Assembly (NCBI GenBank): GCA_963785745.1
Contig: CAWAWR010000030.1
Span: forward strand, 1 to 64,000
Reading direction: 5' to 3'
Source of the DNA: VAZQ01 sp963785745
Lineage (GTDB): Bacteria; Pseudomonadota; Alphaproteobacteria; Rhizobiales; Xanthobacteraceae
Length of the DNA stretch: 64,000 bases
Shown: piece by piece, positions 8,785-19,587 of the stretch
Numbering within the stretch: position 1 is the stretch's first letter
Layout of the letters: every line of letters starts with the position of its first letter
Position numbers and translations under genes: made by a program
The notes under the pieces: model-generated
Database searches by the model: none
What the model saw: the letters and a program-made list of their open reading frames with translations, nothing else
What the model was told of the DNA's origin: nothing

Positions 8785-11492
8785 ATGAGCGACGAGCGGC
8801 CGAATCCCGACGCCTTGCTGGCCCGCGTGCGAGCGAAGAGAGTCGCGCGCGCCGCGGCAAGCTGAGGATATTCTTTGGCTACGCGGCCGGCGTTGGCAAA
8901 ACGTACGCTATGTTGGAGGCCGCCCAGGCCGAGCGTACTGCCGGAATCGATATCGTCGTCGGCTACGTCGAGCCGCACGGCCGGCCGGAAACCGAGGCGC
9001 TGCTTAAGGGACTGGAATCTCTTCCGGTGCTTACCGTAACCTATCGTGGCGCAGCACTCCGCGAATTCGACCTGGACGCCGCATTGGCACGAAGGCCACG
9101 GCTGATCTTGGTCGACGAGTTGGCCCACACCAACGCGCCGGGGATGCGGCACCCAAAGCGCTGGCAGGACGTTGAGGAACTACTTGCGGCCGGCATCGAT
9201 GTGTGGACGACGCTCAACGTCCAGCACATCGAAAGCCTCAACGATGTGATCGCCCAGATCACGGGCGTCGCGGTCAAGGAGACGCTGCCGGACACCGTAT
9301 TGGAGCGGGCCGACGAAATCGAGCTGATCGACATCACGCCCGACAAGCTCATGGAGCGGCTCGCTGCCGGGAAAGTGTATATCCCTGCGCAAGCGGAGCG
9401 GGCTCTTAAGAACTTCTTTCAAAAGGGTAATCTGGTCGCGCTGCGTGAGTTGTCGCTGCGCCAAGCGGCCAGCCGAGTGCAACGGGATGTCGAGATCGCC
9501 AGACAAGAGCGGGCTGCCGTTGCGCCGTGGCTTACGTCCGAGCGGCTGCTGGTTTGCGTCGGCCCAAGCCCGACGAATGCGCGGATCATCCGTGCCACGA
9601 AGCGGTTGGCGCAGTTCCCTGGGCGCCGAGTGGCTGGCGGTGGCCGTCGATACGGGCGTCGAGGGACGTCGGTCCGCCGCCATCAAAGAGCATACGGCTC
9701 GAAACCTGCGTCTGGCGGAGCAACTCGGCGCGGAAACGCAAACGTTGGTCGGCCGCAACGTGGCCGACGTACTGCTCGACTTCGCGCGTTCACGAAATGT
9801 CACCAAGATCGTGGCCGGCAAAACGGCCCAGCCGCGCTGGAAGCAATGGTTTGCGGACACGGTCGTCGATCAGTTGCTGGACAAAAGCGGCGACATCGAC
9901 GTTTACATCGTCTCCGGCGAAGGCGACGCGCCAACGCCCGTCCGCTATTCCGGCATCCGCAACGGCAACTCGCTGGAGCGAGTATCTCAAAGCGGCAATC
10001 GTCGTCTGCATCTGCGGCTTGTTCGGCTGGGGGGCACAGTGCGGCAGGCTTGGCCGAGGCCAATATCGTGATGATCTTTCTCGCCGGCGTTGCCTTCGTA
10101 TCCGCGCGGTTGGGCCGTGGGCCATCCATCGCATCGGCAATTGCAAGCGTGCTGGTATTTGATTTCTTCTTTGTGCCTCCGCAATTGACGTTCGCCGTAA
10201 GCGATACGGAATACGTGATCACGTTTGCCGTAATGCTGGGCATCGGCCTGCTGATAAGTGAACTGACGAGCCGTCTCCAGGCGCAACTGCGTGCGTCGCA
10301 GCAGCAGGAACGCCGAACAGCAGAGCTTTTCCGCATGACTCGGCAACTGAGCGAACTGTCCGGATCGGATTTTCTTGTCCGGACAGCCGGCCGGCAATTG
10401 CAAGAGATCTTTGACGGCGAGGTGGTGTTCTATTTGCGCGAACCGTCTGGCTCGTTATCGCTCCGCTTTGGCGAAGGGACCGGCGATCGCTCAACAGCCA
10501 ATCAATGAAGTCGTTGCACAATGGGTGGCGACGAATGGAAAACTGGCCGGCGCAGGCACCGACACATTGCCGAACGCGACGGCGCTATTCGTGCCGCTTG
10601 CCGGTTCGCAACAAATTGTCGGAGCGCTCGGCGTTGCGCCCAAGGACAAAGATCGATTCCTCGATCCGGAACAGGTTCGGTTGTTAGAAACCTGCGGCAG
10701 CCTGATTGCCCTATCGATCGAGCGAGACCAGTCGGTGCTCCAAGCGCACGAAGCTCAACTGCAGGTTCAGGCCGAGCAGCTTCGCAATTCGTTACTCAAC
10801 TCGGTGTCGCACGATCTGCGCACGCCGCTTGCCACGATCGCCGGCACGGCTTCAAGCATGCTGGAACGCGCCTCGTCAAGAGGATCGCGAATCGCTGCAA
10901 ACAATTGTCGAGGAGTCGCGTCGGCTCGCCCGGCTAGTGGAAAACCTGCTCGATATGGCCAGGCTCGACTCGGGCTCGATCGCGCTCAACCGGCAATGGC
11001 ACGTGCTGGAGGAAATCGTCGGGGTCGCTCTAAATGCCGTCAAAAGGGAGCTCAAAGACCATGAAGTGCGGGTCACGATCCCGGCCGATTTTCCGCTGCT
11101 CAACATCGACGGGTTCTTAATCGAACAAGTGCTCGTGAACCTGCTCGAAAATGCGTCGAGATACACGCCGGCCGGCAGCCAGATAGATATCATGGCTATC
11201 GCCAAAGATAAGCGTGCGGAGATTCGCATCGCCGACAATGGCCCTGGTTTACCAGCGGCAGTGAGGAAAAAGTGTTCGACAAGTTCTTCCGCGGTTCCAC
11301 GGTCGCGCCCGACGGCCGACGAGGCGTAGGCTTGGGACTGGCCATTTGCCAGGCTATTGTCGAGGCACATGGTGGAAAAATCACGGCGGCCAATCGACCG
11401 GAGGGTGGAGCCGAATTCGTCGTCAGCCTGCCGTGCACCGAAACGCCACCGCGAGTCGAAGCCGAGCCACTGCTGTTTCTGCAAGCGTGTAA
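8785..11492 (+). CDS. kdpD: Sensor histidine kinase KdpD (frameshifted)
   Basis: Membrane sensor kinase for potassium limitation. Start ATG at 8785 gives MSDERPNPDALLARVRA, the classic KdpD opening; a frame change near 8840 leads into RGKLRIFFGYAAGVGKTYAM with the Walker A-like loop. LILVDELAHTNAPGMRHPKR is the conserved KdpD block. A universal-stress-like domain (TKIVAGKTAQPRWKQWF) precedes four membrane spans ending in FDFFFVPPQLTFAV. Then come a GAF-like region, the H-box SVSHDLRTPLATIAGTA (about 10,801) and ATPase boxes NLLENASRYTP, DNGPGLP and GVGLGLAICQAIVEAHGG. Frame changes near 9620, 9960-10,040, 10,470, 10,875 and 11,260. The exact stop is uncertain; TAA at 11,490 fits the kdpE start four bases on. 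Confidence 0.9.
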
Positions 11493-11495
11493 CCG

Positions 11496-12195
11496 ATGTC
11501 CGCCACGTCACCACGCGTGCTGTTGGTCGAAGACGAGCTTCCGATTCGGAAGTTCGTAGGTGCCGCATTAGACTGCCGCGAACTATCAACTCGACGAGGC
11601 CGGCACCGCCGAGCAGGCACTACAACACGCGATGCAGCTTCCGCCCGACCTGGTGATTCTCGACCTCGGCCTTCCCGATATGGACGGTCAAGAGGTGATC
11701 CGACGACTGCGCGAATGGCTGCTGCGCCGATCATCGTCCTTTCGGCGCGCGACCAGGACCAGCAAAAGATTACGGCTCTGGACAACGGTGCGGATGATTA
11801 TCTCACGAAACCTTTCAGTACCGGGGAGCTCCTCGCGCGCATTCGCGTCGCACTTCGCCACGCCAAGCCGTGCTGGCGATGAAGCAGGAAAGACTTCTTT
11901 CGAATGTGGCGATCTCAAAGTGGATTTGTCGGCCAGGAGAGTATTCGTTTCCGACGCCGAGGTCCATCTGACGCCAATCGAATACAAACTGCTCACGACA
12001 TTGATCCGAAATGCTGGAAAGGTGCTGACACACCGCCAGTTGCTCAAGGAAGTTTGGGGGCCAGATCAAGTCCAAGAGACGCACTACCTTCGCGTATTTA
12101 TGGCCAATCTGCGGCGCAAGTTGGAAACCGATCCCGCCCGTCCGCGCTACCTTCTCACCGAACAAGGAGTTGGTTATCGGTTGGCGAGCGAATGA
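11496..12195 (+). CDS. kdpE: Response regulator KdpE (frameshifted)
   Basis: OmpR-family regulator that activates kdp transcription. MSATSPRVLLVEDELPIRKF opens the receiver domain. The phospho-acceptor Asp lies in LVILDLGLPDMDG (about 11,655) and the conserved Lys in ADDYLTKPFS (about 11,800). The winged-helix domain shows HLTPIEYKLLTTLIRNAGK, HRQLLKEVWG and HYLRVFMANLRRKLE, and the protein ends QGVGYRLASE. Frame changes near 11,575, 11,715 and 11,870. It most likely binds the 11-bp tandem repeats seen at P1, P2 and P3; P3 begins 36 bp after its stop codon. Confidence 0.92.
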
Positions 12196-12231
12196 GACGA
12201 AAAATTGGGCCTCCTTGGCCATAGAGGCTAA

Positions 12232-12298
12232 TCTTGATACTTTCTTGATATTTATCAGGCCAGTTTTGACACTTTCTTAATGCGCCGATCGCTAGACT
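12232..12298 (+). promoter_or_regulatory. KdpE-type promoter P3 before the APC permease
   Basis: TCTTGATACTT (12,232-12,242) and TCTTGATATTT (12,243-12,253), a 10-bp gap, TTTTGACACTT (12,264-12,274) and TCTTAATGCGC (12,275-12,285), a 7-bp spacer, then the -10 box TAGACT (12,293-12,298). All distances equal those of P1 and P2. The predicted transcript start near 12,305 coincides with the 5' edge of the ydaO-type riboswitch, so the promoter and the RNA leader form one control unit for the downstream permease. Confidence 0.8.
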
Positions 12299-12302
12299 AA
12301 CT

Positions 12303-12480
12303 GGCGTGTAGCCTAATTCCGCGCCGAATGGTGCGGGAACGGGGGAACCCAATGCATCTGCCACTGCGGATGCCGGGGCGCAGACTCGCCGCTGCGAGTC
12401 GGAGTACTTTCAAGCTCTAGCCCGTCAGCTAACCCCGTCGGCCTGCTCGGGTGTGTTGCCCGAGCCGATTTGAAAGGGCA
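12303..12480 (+). promoter_or_regulatory. ydaO/yuaA-type c-di-AMP riboswitch leader
   Basis: Hallmarks of the ydaO RNA are visible in order: CTAATTCCG near the start, GGGAACGGGGGAACCCAATG (12,336 on), GGGGCGCAGACTCG, and the very conserved AGCCCGTCAGCTAACCCC followed by GTCGGC (12,420 on). The outer arm pairs TTTCAAGC (about 12,408) with GATTTGAAAG (about 12,467). This RNA senses c-di-AMP and usually shuts off potassium importers and cell-wall genes when the ligand is abundant. It lies directly between promoter P3 and a permease gene. I did not fold the RNA; the call rests on sequence signatures and context. Confidence 0.85.
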
Positions 12481-12553
12481 CTTCCGCTCTCCTGAATGAT
12501 GCGCCGCGTCCGCACGGGTCGATTCGATTCCCGTTCGCATCGCTAGCGTTTCG

Positions 12554-15281
12554 ATGCGCTACGGATTTCGTTTCTCGCGCCATCATCCATCAAGCGCCAA
12601 GCGCCTGCTCCGCTTTCTCGGGATCAATAGTCCCAGGTCGCTTTCATGGCTTCTACCAGATCCGCAAGACCTTCCGGCAGGTCGGTCGGTCGGTCGCGCT
12701 GCGCAAGTTGTTGTCGTCAGCAGCGTGATGTTCACGTTCATCTCGTTCTGGCGCACGGCGGCGGTCGTGCTGTGCGACATGTCGAGCACGGTGTACTACG
12801 TCGGCGCCATCGTCGAAAACGCGATTGGCAAGGCCGCGCCGTGGTTCATCCTGGCCGTGCTGCTTGTTCAGCTACGCGATGCGTGCGGTCTACATCGAAA
12901 GCTGCGCACTGTTCGTGCGCGGCGGCGTTTATCGCATCGTCAAAGAAGCGCTGGGCGGCATTTTGGGCGAAGGCCGCCGTGTCGGCCCTGTTATTCGACT
13001 ACGTGCTGACCGGCCCGATCAGCGGCGTGTCCGCCGGCCAATACATCGTCGGCCTGGTATTGGAAACAGCGAGCTCGGCTGCTAGGAGTGGAACTCGATG
13101 AATCGACGCGGCAAGCCGTCAAGAGCTGGGGCTCCGTCGCCATTGCATGCGCCGTCACGCTCTATTTCTTGCACCAGAATCTGCTCGGCATTCACGAGTC
13201 GAGCGGCAAAGCGCTCAAGATCATGATCGCCACGACCGTGATGGGCGTGATCATGTTGGCGTGGAGCGGCGTGACGCTCGGCGTACGCGGTCCGGTCAAC
13301 GATCTGCCCACGTTGGAAGCCCGACCTGCATGAAAAAGTCGACGTCGACCCGCAAGGCAATGTTGTGCCCAAGCTCGACCCGGTCACTGGCGAGCAACAG
13401 GATCCGCTCGGCTTGCTGGGCCGCGTGCCACAGATGGCCGAGCCGATACGCAATCCCACTAGTTGGCTCAGCATTGTTGGCGCTATTGGCATCATCATCG
13501 CCTTTGGCCATTCGATTCTGGCGATGAGCGGCGAGGAGACGCTGGCTCAGGTCTATCGCGAAGTGGAGTCTCCGAAGCTGCCGAACTTCAAAAAGGTTGG
13601 GCTTTATCGTCTTCGCGTACAGCCTGCTCCTGACCGGCAGCATGAACTTCCTCGCCGTGCTGCTGATCCCCGACGAGCTGCGGATGACCACGTACTACGA
13701 CAACTGGATGGGCGGCCTGGCGATGCAGATGATTGGGCCCGGTGTGGCTGTTGCTGTTGCTGAATGCATTTGTGGTGGTCGTGGGATTCCTGATTCTGTC
13801 CGGCGCCGTGAACACGTCGATCGTCGGCTCCAACGGCGTGCTGAGCCGCGTGGCGGAAGACGGCGTGTTGCCCGACTGGTTTCTGCGTCCCCATCCGCGC
13901 TATGGCACGAACTATCGCTTGTTGTACATGATTGCCGGATTGCAACTAATCACGATCATCGCCAGCCGCGGCGACGTGATTTTATTGGGCGAGGCCTATG
14001 CGTTCGGCGTGGTGTGGAGTTTTGTGTTCAATACGCTGTCGATGGTCGTGTTGCGGTTCAGGAAGCCCGGACCGCGAGATTTCGTCGTGCCGCTCAATAT
14101 TCGCTACCGCAACGTTTATGTCCCGATCGGATTGGGACTGATATTCCTCACCGTCTTTCTCTCGGCACTCGCGAACCTCGTCACCAAGCCGGTGGCCACG
14201 GTTAGCGGACTCTGCTTCGCCGGCGCGTTTCTCTCGGTCTTTACGATTACCGAATACATTCACCGCAGACGGCGCGGCACCGAACACCACGAGCATATCG
14301 AGCAGTTCAATCGCGCCCTGGTCCAACAAGTGACAAAGGCCGACCTGGGCTTAACCCGGCCATATTGCAAGCTGGTCGCCATTCGCTCGCCGCACAATCT
14401 GTTCATGCTCGACAAAGCCCTCGCCGACACCGATCCGCAAACGACCGACGTCGTCGTCATGACGGCCAAAGTGGAAGCCGCAAGGCGCCGATTTGCCCCC
14501 GGGCCATGCGCTCGATACTTACGACAAGCAGCTTCTCACCGCGGTGGTCAATCACGCCGAGCGGTTGGGGAAAACCGTCACTCCGCTTTTGGTGCCCACC
14601 AACAATTCGCTGCACGCCGTCTTGAACACGGCCAAAGACCTCCCTTGCCAAGAGATACTGCTCGGCGCGTCCAACAAATACACGGCCGAAGAGCAACTCG
14701 ACCAGATTGCCTTCTACTGGATCAATTTGCACGGAGGAATGCCGCAGGGACTGACCGTACACATCGTCAGCCAGGATCGCGACGTGACGTTCGATCTGGA
14801 CGGCGGCAATCGCATTCCGAAGGCGGCCGAACGGCAGGCACGGTCCGTCGCGGAGCTGCGTGCTGCAGGACTTGGCGTGCGGCGTGTCCTTCTTGTGCAT
14901 GATGGAACACGAATCAGCAGCGATGTCTTCGAGTGGCTGCTGACGATGCTCTCTACCGGCGTCGAGCTGGATGTCGTGCGAGCGTCCCCACTGGAACCGA
15001 CATTAGTCAACGGGCACGACACGTTGGACAAAGATCGACAGTGGGCCGAGCGGCTCGGTCGCACCTTGAAGGTCTTAGCCGATGAACCACAAACGGGCTC
15101 GGAAATCGTGCGAATGAGCCGCGAGGGAGGCTACGACGCGATCGTACTGCCCGCCGCGTCGGCATCGTGGACGCCTTCCAGCGCTGCTGCCGAGGATTGG
15201 ATGTCCTTCGTGTTGCAACATGCCCCGTGCAGCGTGTTCATCGCAGTTCATCCGACGATTCCACGCGAGGTCGTCGGGTAA
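12554..15281 (+). CDS. APC-superfamily permease with C-terminal USP domains (frameshifted)
   Basis: Large membrane protein of about 900 residues. The N-terminal two thirds is an APC-type transporter: SVMFTFISFWRTAAVVLCDM, YAMRAVYIESCALFVRGGVY, a long loop with DPQGNVVPKLDPVTGEQQDP, AFGHSILAMSGEETLAQVYR, GAVNTSIVGSNGVLSRVAED and several later spans. A hydrophilic tail with universal-stress-like domains follows (LVAIRSPHNLFMLDKALADT; LTAVVNHAERLGKTVTPLLV; RRVLLVHDGTRISSDVFEWL), ending VHPTIPREVVG. The KdpE-type promoter and c-di-AMP riboswitch in front argue that it moves potassium, as KimA-type APC importers do. Frame changes near 12,640, 12,730, 12,865, 12,965, 13,080, 13,320, 13,605, 13,740 and 14,490. 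The start codon is uncertain; ATG 12,554 is one choice. Confidence 0.75.
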
Positions 15282-15522
15282 TAGGCATTTAGCGTGGCGT
15301 CGATGTAGCATAAATGGTTCGGTTTGATGGGGCGTTTCTGCAGGTGCAGAACAGCCGTGTACATCAGTCCCAGAAAAGGGATGAGTTTTCGACACTATAT
15401 ATAAGTGTCAGAAACCGGTGTATCGACGAGTTTTGGAACACGGGATGGAAAGCCTTCGTCACGACCACCGGAACATGCAGGAACACTAGCGGCAGGCCGT
15501 GTCTATACGGTGGGTTGTTGGC
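15282..15522. other. Intergenic with hairpin and degenerate repeat copies
   Basis: Contains a small inverted repeat GACACT (15,390-15,395) and AGTGTC (15,403-15,408) with an AT-rich loop, a possible terminator for the permease. It also holds sequences related to the dispersed element, TGAGTTTTCGACAC at about 15,381 and a better copy at 15,421-15,439. No gene is supported. Confidence 0.4.
15421..15439 (-). repeat. Copy B of the dispersed element (partial)
   Basis: On the minus strand GTTCCAAAACTCGTCGATA matches copy A at 3107-3130 in 16 consecutive positions, then diverges. It lies about 90 bp from copy C, in the same orientation. Confidence 0.5.
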
Positions 15523-17362
15523 CTACGTCACGCGTTGATGAGTTGTCTGGGACTTTCTATGCGGCCGGTGTAGTCTGAAATACCAGCCCGCCGCAGCAAG
15601 CATCAGCAACAACAGAGTCGCCGGCTCGGGTACAGCCGCCAAAGATGTCGATCCAAGCTGCGAACCGCTGCCAATGCTTGGCGTGTGGCCAAAGTTTTGT
15701 CGCCAAACATCGTAACCGCTGGCTCCGCCGAAGCTCAATGGATTCTTGCGCCATCTTCCATCATCGCGCCGATCCACGAAGTTATCACTGTTGTAGTCGC
15801 CGGGCAGTGGCAATACCGGCGGCACAGACACGGCTAACTTCGTCGTCCTATTCAATGGCGTTTGCGAGTTAACGCTCATCAAATAGTTCTGCAAAGCTAA
15901 GCTTAAATCGTGAGCGACGTTTGGGTTGGATGCGAGCAAATTGGTGGTTTCACCGATGTCGGTGGTTAAATTGTACAACTCGTAGTGGCGATCCTCATAA
16001 TAAAACAGCAATTTCCAATCGTCGTCTGCCACGGCACTTACGAATGATCCACCGTTGATTTGTGCTGACACCACATCCTGATTGCTACGATGTGGGTAAT
16101 GCCAGTACAGTAGGCCGCGATCAACTGCGCCACCCTCAAGCACTGCCCGCATGCTAATGCCATCGATGGGATTGTTTGGTGGCATCGCTCCGGTCAAACC
16201 CGTCAGGTCGAATATCGTCGGATAAAGATCGTACAGTGACGCGCGGGCACTTGTCCTTGTTCCCGGCACAATGTTCGGATCGGCTCCCCAACTGACCATT
16301 AGTGGAACGCGAATTCCGCCCTCATACATGCTGCCTTTTCCCTCGCACAAGGGCCAAATTCCGAGTTGGATTTCCATCGGCGTCATAAACACCACCGTTG
16401 TCGGAGGAGAACATGAAGATCGTGTTGTTCAATACCGAGTCGGATTTATTGAGGTCAAGGTTCGGGTCATCGAGCCGATCGAGGAGAGCACGAGGTCCTG
16501 ATCCATCTTTTCCATCATTGCCGCGTAGATGGCGTTCGTATGACCTTTGAGATCAAGTCCTTGGCTTTGGAGTAAAGCGATTTTGTTTTGATACTTGGTC
16601 ATTAAATTCGCTGGTGCCTGAAGGGGAGTATGGACCTGGTATTCCCAATTAGCAATTACGAACGGCTGGCCCGCATGTTGCTGAACGAAATCTCCGACCT
16701 TTTCAGAAATTGCGTCCGACAGGTACTTGTCGGCTGGATATTGGCCGGGAGTGTCGAGGCCAGGCAGGCCGGCCCACATTCCGTCGGAGCCGGCAAACCA
16801 GCCACCTGCTCCATCGCCCGGGCCACCAAACCAGGTGCCGCCTACGTTAACATCAAATCCATAATTGGTTGGACCAGCGTTCCCCAGGTGCCACTTGCCG
16901 AAAAGGCCCGTCGTATAGCCGTTGTTCTTTAAACTGTTGACAAAGTTCGGTTGCACCACCGGTCCGGGCAAAAATGTTTGAATGAGAGGTTCTTTAAGTG
17001 TGGCCGACGTATTTGGCGTGCTGGGAATGATATTGGTGATCCGGGTAACGCGGGCGACTTGCCGGTTAGGATTGAAGCCCGCGTCGGCGAACAAAGTGGG
17101 GCGGTCGCATCAGCATACTAGTGAAGGAAAACACTTTTGTTGCGCCAACCGCAATAAATTGGGCGTCTCATACAGCATGCTCCCGGTGGGATTCAAGGTC
17201 GCGTCGAACTGCCTTCTGTCCAACCCATGTCGTCCGCTAGAAACATAACGACGTTCGGCGGCGGATCGGCATAGGCCACCTGCTGGCCCGAACCCAAGAG
17301 AGTCCCGAAAGACAGAACACGGACGACAAGCCCAGTCCAAAGAAATCGCGGTCCCGGCCCAT
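15523..17362 (-). CDS. Secreted sulfatase with PEP-CTERM tail (frameshifted)
   Basis: Arylsulfatase-family enzyme, exported and probably sorted to the cell surface. After a signal-like start (LSFGTLLGSGQQVAYA) come NVVMFLADDMGWTD and the catalytic motif LCSPTRASILTGK, whose Cys codon is at 17,093-17,091 and would be converted to formylglycine. NGYTTGLFGKWHLGN, PFVIANWEYQVHTPLQAP, GKGSMYEGGIRVPLMVSWG and DWKLLFYYEDRHYELYNL follow. A dockerin-like LPGDYNSDNFVDRRD segment precedes the PEP-CTERM tail VPEPATLLLLMLAAAGWYF. Frame changes near 17,335, 17,240, 17,125, 17,065, 16,430 and 15,770. As read the frame stops at 15,523; restoring one base would end it at TAG 15,557, as in its sister gene at 21,105. 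Confidence 0.85.
15528..15553 (-). repeat. Copy C of the dispersed element, after the sulfatase stop
   Basis: In the sense of the sulfatase it reads GTCCCAGACAACTCATCAAC then GCGTGA. It begins three bases after the TAG at 15,559-15,557 that would end the sulfatase if one G is restored in the C-terminal tail. Near-identical elements follow the stop codons at 20,554 and 21,107. Confidence 0.65.
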
Positions 17363-17598
17363 AACCAATCCTGAGACGGCCATTAGAATAGAACCCGTTG
17401 TCCAGAATAAGATCGAGTTGGCCAATCAAAAATGCAACAAGACAACGGGTCAGCCGTTCGGGCTTGTAGATGTAAAGTATAGATACGGAGGCATTACGGT
17501 CAAGCAATATGTGGCGAGTGGCCGTCACGCATGCAGTGTCACCGACTGAGAACTACGCCAAATAGTGAGGGCAATGTCTCGACTCATAGGTAAACAAG

Positions 17599-18836
17599 TC
17601 AAAGCGGATTAGTCTGCCGAAACCGATGCCAAACCAATCCCGCTCCAAGTACGATGATCCCCATCGACCACACTTGCCTTTCAATTGCGAAGGCCAAGGC
17701 CAAGCATGCCAGCAACCCAGCCCACGCCCAGCCCTTCCCATAAAGGCGTTCATTGGCTGGAAGTCGCAGAGCAGCCAAATTGGTTACGGCATAGTAGATC
17801 GACACGGTAAAGGCACTGAATGTCAGATTAGTTTTGACGCTGCCCGTCGCGGCCAATGCGGCGATTAGACCCCGACAACCAATACTGACACGGTAAGATT
17901 CGACATTGCGGAAGGCATATCGCCCCGACGCCCCATTGCCAAGCCGACGCGCGACAATCCCAACAAGAGATTCAGCAATACGCCAAGCATCGCAGTCATT
18001 GCCCCAAGCGAAACAAGCCAATGTACTCGCCACGTAAAATCGCGGGACACTATTTCTAAAGGGGCAGCATTCTTGACGGTTGCTGCTTTGTAATTTTGTC
18101 CGCTCCCGCCGCACCAACGGCGACGATGGCAACTGCGACATAAACCAACATGGAGATTACAAGCGTCAATATGATCGCTTTCGGAATAGTCCGATGCAAT
18201 TCCAAGACTTCCTCACCCAGCGTTGCGATTCTTCCATAACCCGTGTACGCCACGAACATCAGAGCATGGCATGAAGTAGCGGCATTGGTTGAATCTGCAT
18301 GGGTTAGTCGGCTGGTCGAAACTTGCTGGCAAACCGGCGACGACAAAAGCGGTCAATGACGCGAGTGTGGTTGAGACAATGAGGATATTGACTGGATTAA
18401 AAATCCTCAATACCTGAAAGCACAATCGCGGTGATAATGACTACGGTGCCAATGGCTAACGGAATCAACCAGCGTGTTTCATCGCCAATAAAATTCAGCA
18501 AGTTAACCGCAAGCAGAAACAGAGTGGCCGCCGTAGCAGCCGATGCCGTCTTAGCACAAAGGAACATCCAGCCGGCCGCGAAACCTAGCCACGGTTTCAG
18601 ATTAACGATACCCGTATTCATAGGTGCCACCGCTCACGGGATGATTGGCGGCGAGCTGCGCACTACTTTAGTGCGTTGCAAGTCGCAACTGCGGCTGCCA
18701 TCGCAAGCGCAATAATAACCGCTGGGCCGGCAATCCCGGCTGCAATACCAATACTGACGAATACACCTGTCCCAATGATCGACCCCAGGCCCATCATCGT
18801 GGCACCAAATACGCCTAATTCACGTTTCAGGCTCAT
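17599..18836 (-). CDS. APC-family amino-acid permease (frameshifted)
   Basis: About 410 residues, hydrophobic throughout. The start MSLKRELGVFGATMMGLGSI and GTGVFVSIG carry the APC signature in the first span. HPVSGGTYEYGYRWLNPWLG, IFNPVNILIVSTTLASLTAF, EEVLELHRTIPKAIILTLVI and RRGDMPSAMSN follow in order, as in cationic amino-acid transporters. The C-terminus ends LVWHRFRQTNPL. The ATG at 18,836 overlaps the stop of the upstream cytochrome gene (ATGA). Frame changes near 18,700, 18,620, 18,415, 18,235, 18,065 and 17,870. The substrate cannot be read from sequence. Confidence 0.75.
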
Positions 18837-19404
18837 CGGGGCCAGTCGGCTTTTACATCGAAGCTGATGATTGGCGATTCCGGTTGAGTTGGAATCTGCG
18901 GACGCAGAAACGGCTTGTCAGCGGCTTTGTGACAGCCATAGCACGTTTCCATTGTGGTGCGATAGGTCTTCTCAAATGCCGCACCGTTGTGTGCGGCAAT
19001 CGCTTCTCCTAACTGTTTGAGCGGGCCGTTTTCCATGCCTTCCAATATCGGGGCTAAATTGACTTCCGCTCCTGCGTTGTCCTTCCGCACCGGGATAATT
19101 CTGATGGCCCAATGAAGGTGCGAACGAGTTTCGGACCAGTAGAAATTGGCTAAGTCCCAGTTGTCGTGTTTTCCAGCAAACCAAAGATTGGAAAAATGGT
19201 AGCTTACGTCCTGCATTGCATGGGACTGGTCCGGTAGCTTGCCATTGATCGCTTCAATTTCTGCCACCACGCCGTGCAAGTCGGGTTGGGGTTTTGTCGA
19301 TTGAGCTACTGCCGACTGAGTAGTGGGAACAGAATTGCGTGTGCGACCGCACCGATAAATACGCCTGCAAACAATGCCAGTAGCGGTTTTTTGGCCGTCA
19401 TCAT
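18833..19404 (-). CDS. c-type cytochrome, single CYGCH haem site (one frameshift)
   Basis: Exported protein of about 185 residues. The signal peptide MMTAKKPLLALFAGVFIGAV starts at 19,404. A frame change near 19,325 leads into TQSAVAQSTKPQPDLHGVVA. The body is helical (MQDVSYHFSNLWFAGKHDNW; FYWSETRSHLHWAIRIIPV), and the haem-binding motif ETCYGCHKA lies near the C-terminus, as in class II-like small cytochromes. The last codons overlap the start of the permease at 18,836, so the two are translationally coupled. Electron-transfer role inferred from the motif; partner unknown. Confidence 0.75.
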
Positions 19405-19587
19405 AAATGCTCCCAATTTGTAGTCGATCGGCAAATTACCAAACAGGATTCTATCAACGTGCACAAACAACTCACCATCGGCACCACGGCGGCGGTAATC
19501 ATCAACTCGTGCCCTAAAGCGGAGAATAGATTCGCAGTATTTGGCACACGAGTTTACCGCGCATGAAAAAGACCGCCACTAAGGTCG

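Noticed and set aside
3965..11492. Reading the kdp genes as pseudogenes
   Set aside because: Motifs are intact on both sides of each frame break and no premature stops or deletions accompany them; sequence error is simpler.
15390..15408. Insertion-sequence end at the inverted repeat GACACT/AGTGTC
   Set aside because: Only six base pairs, no transposase and no target-site duplication; more like a weak hairpin.
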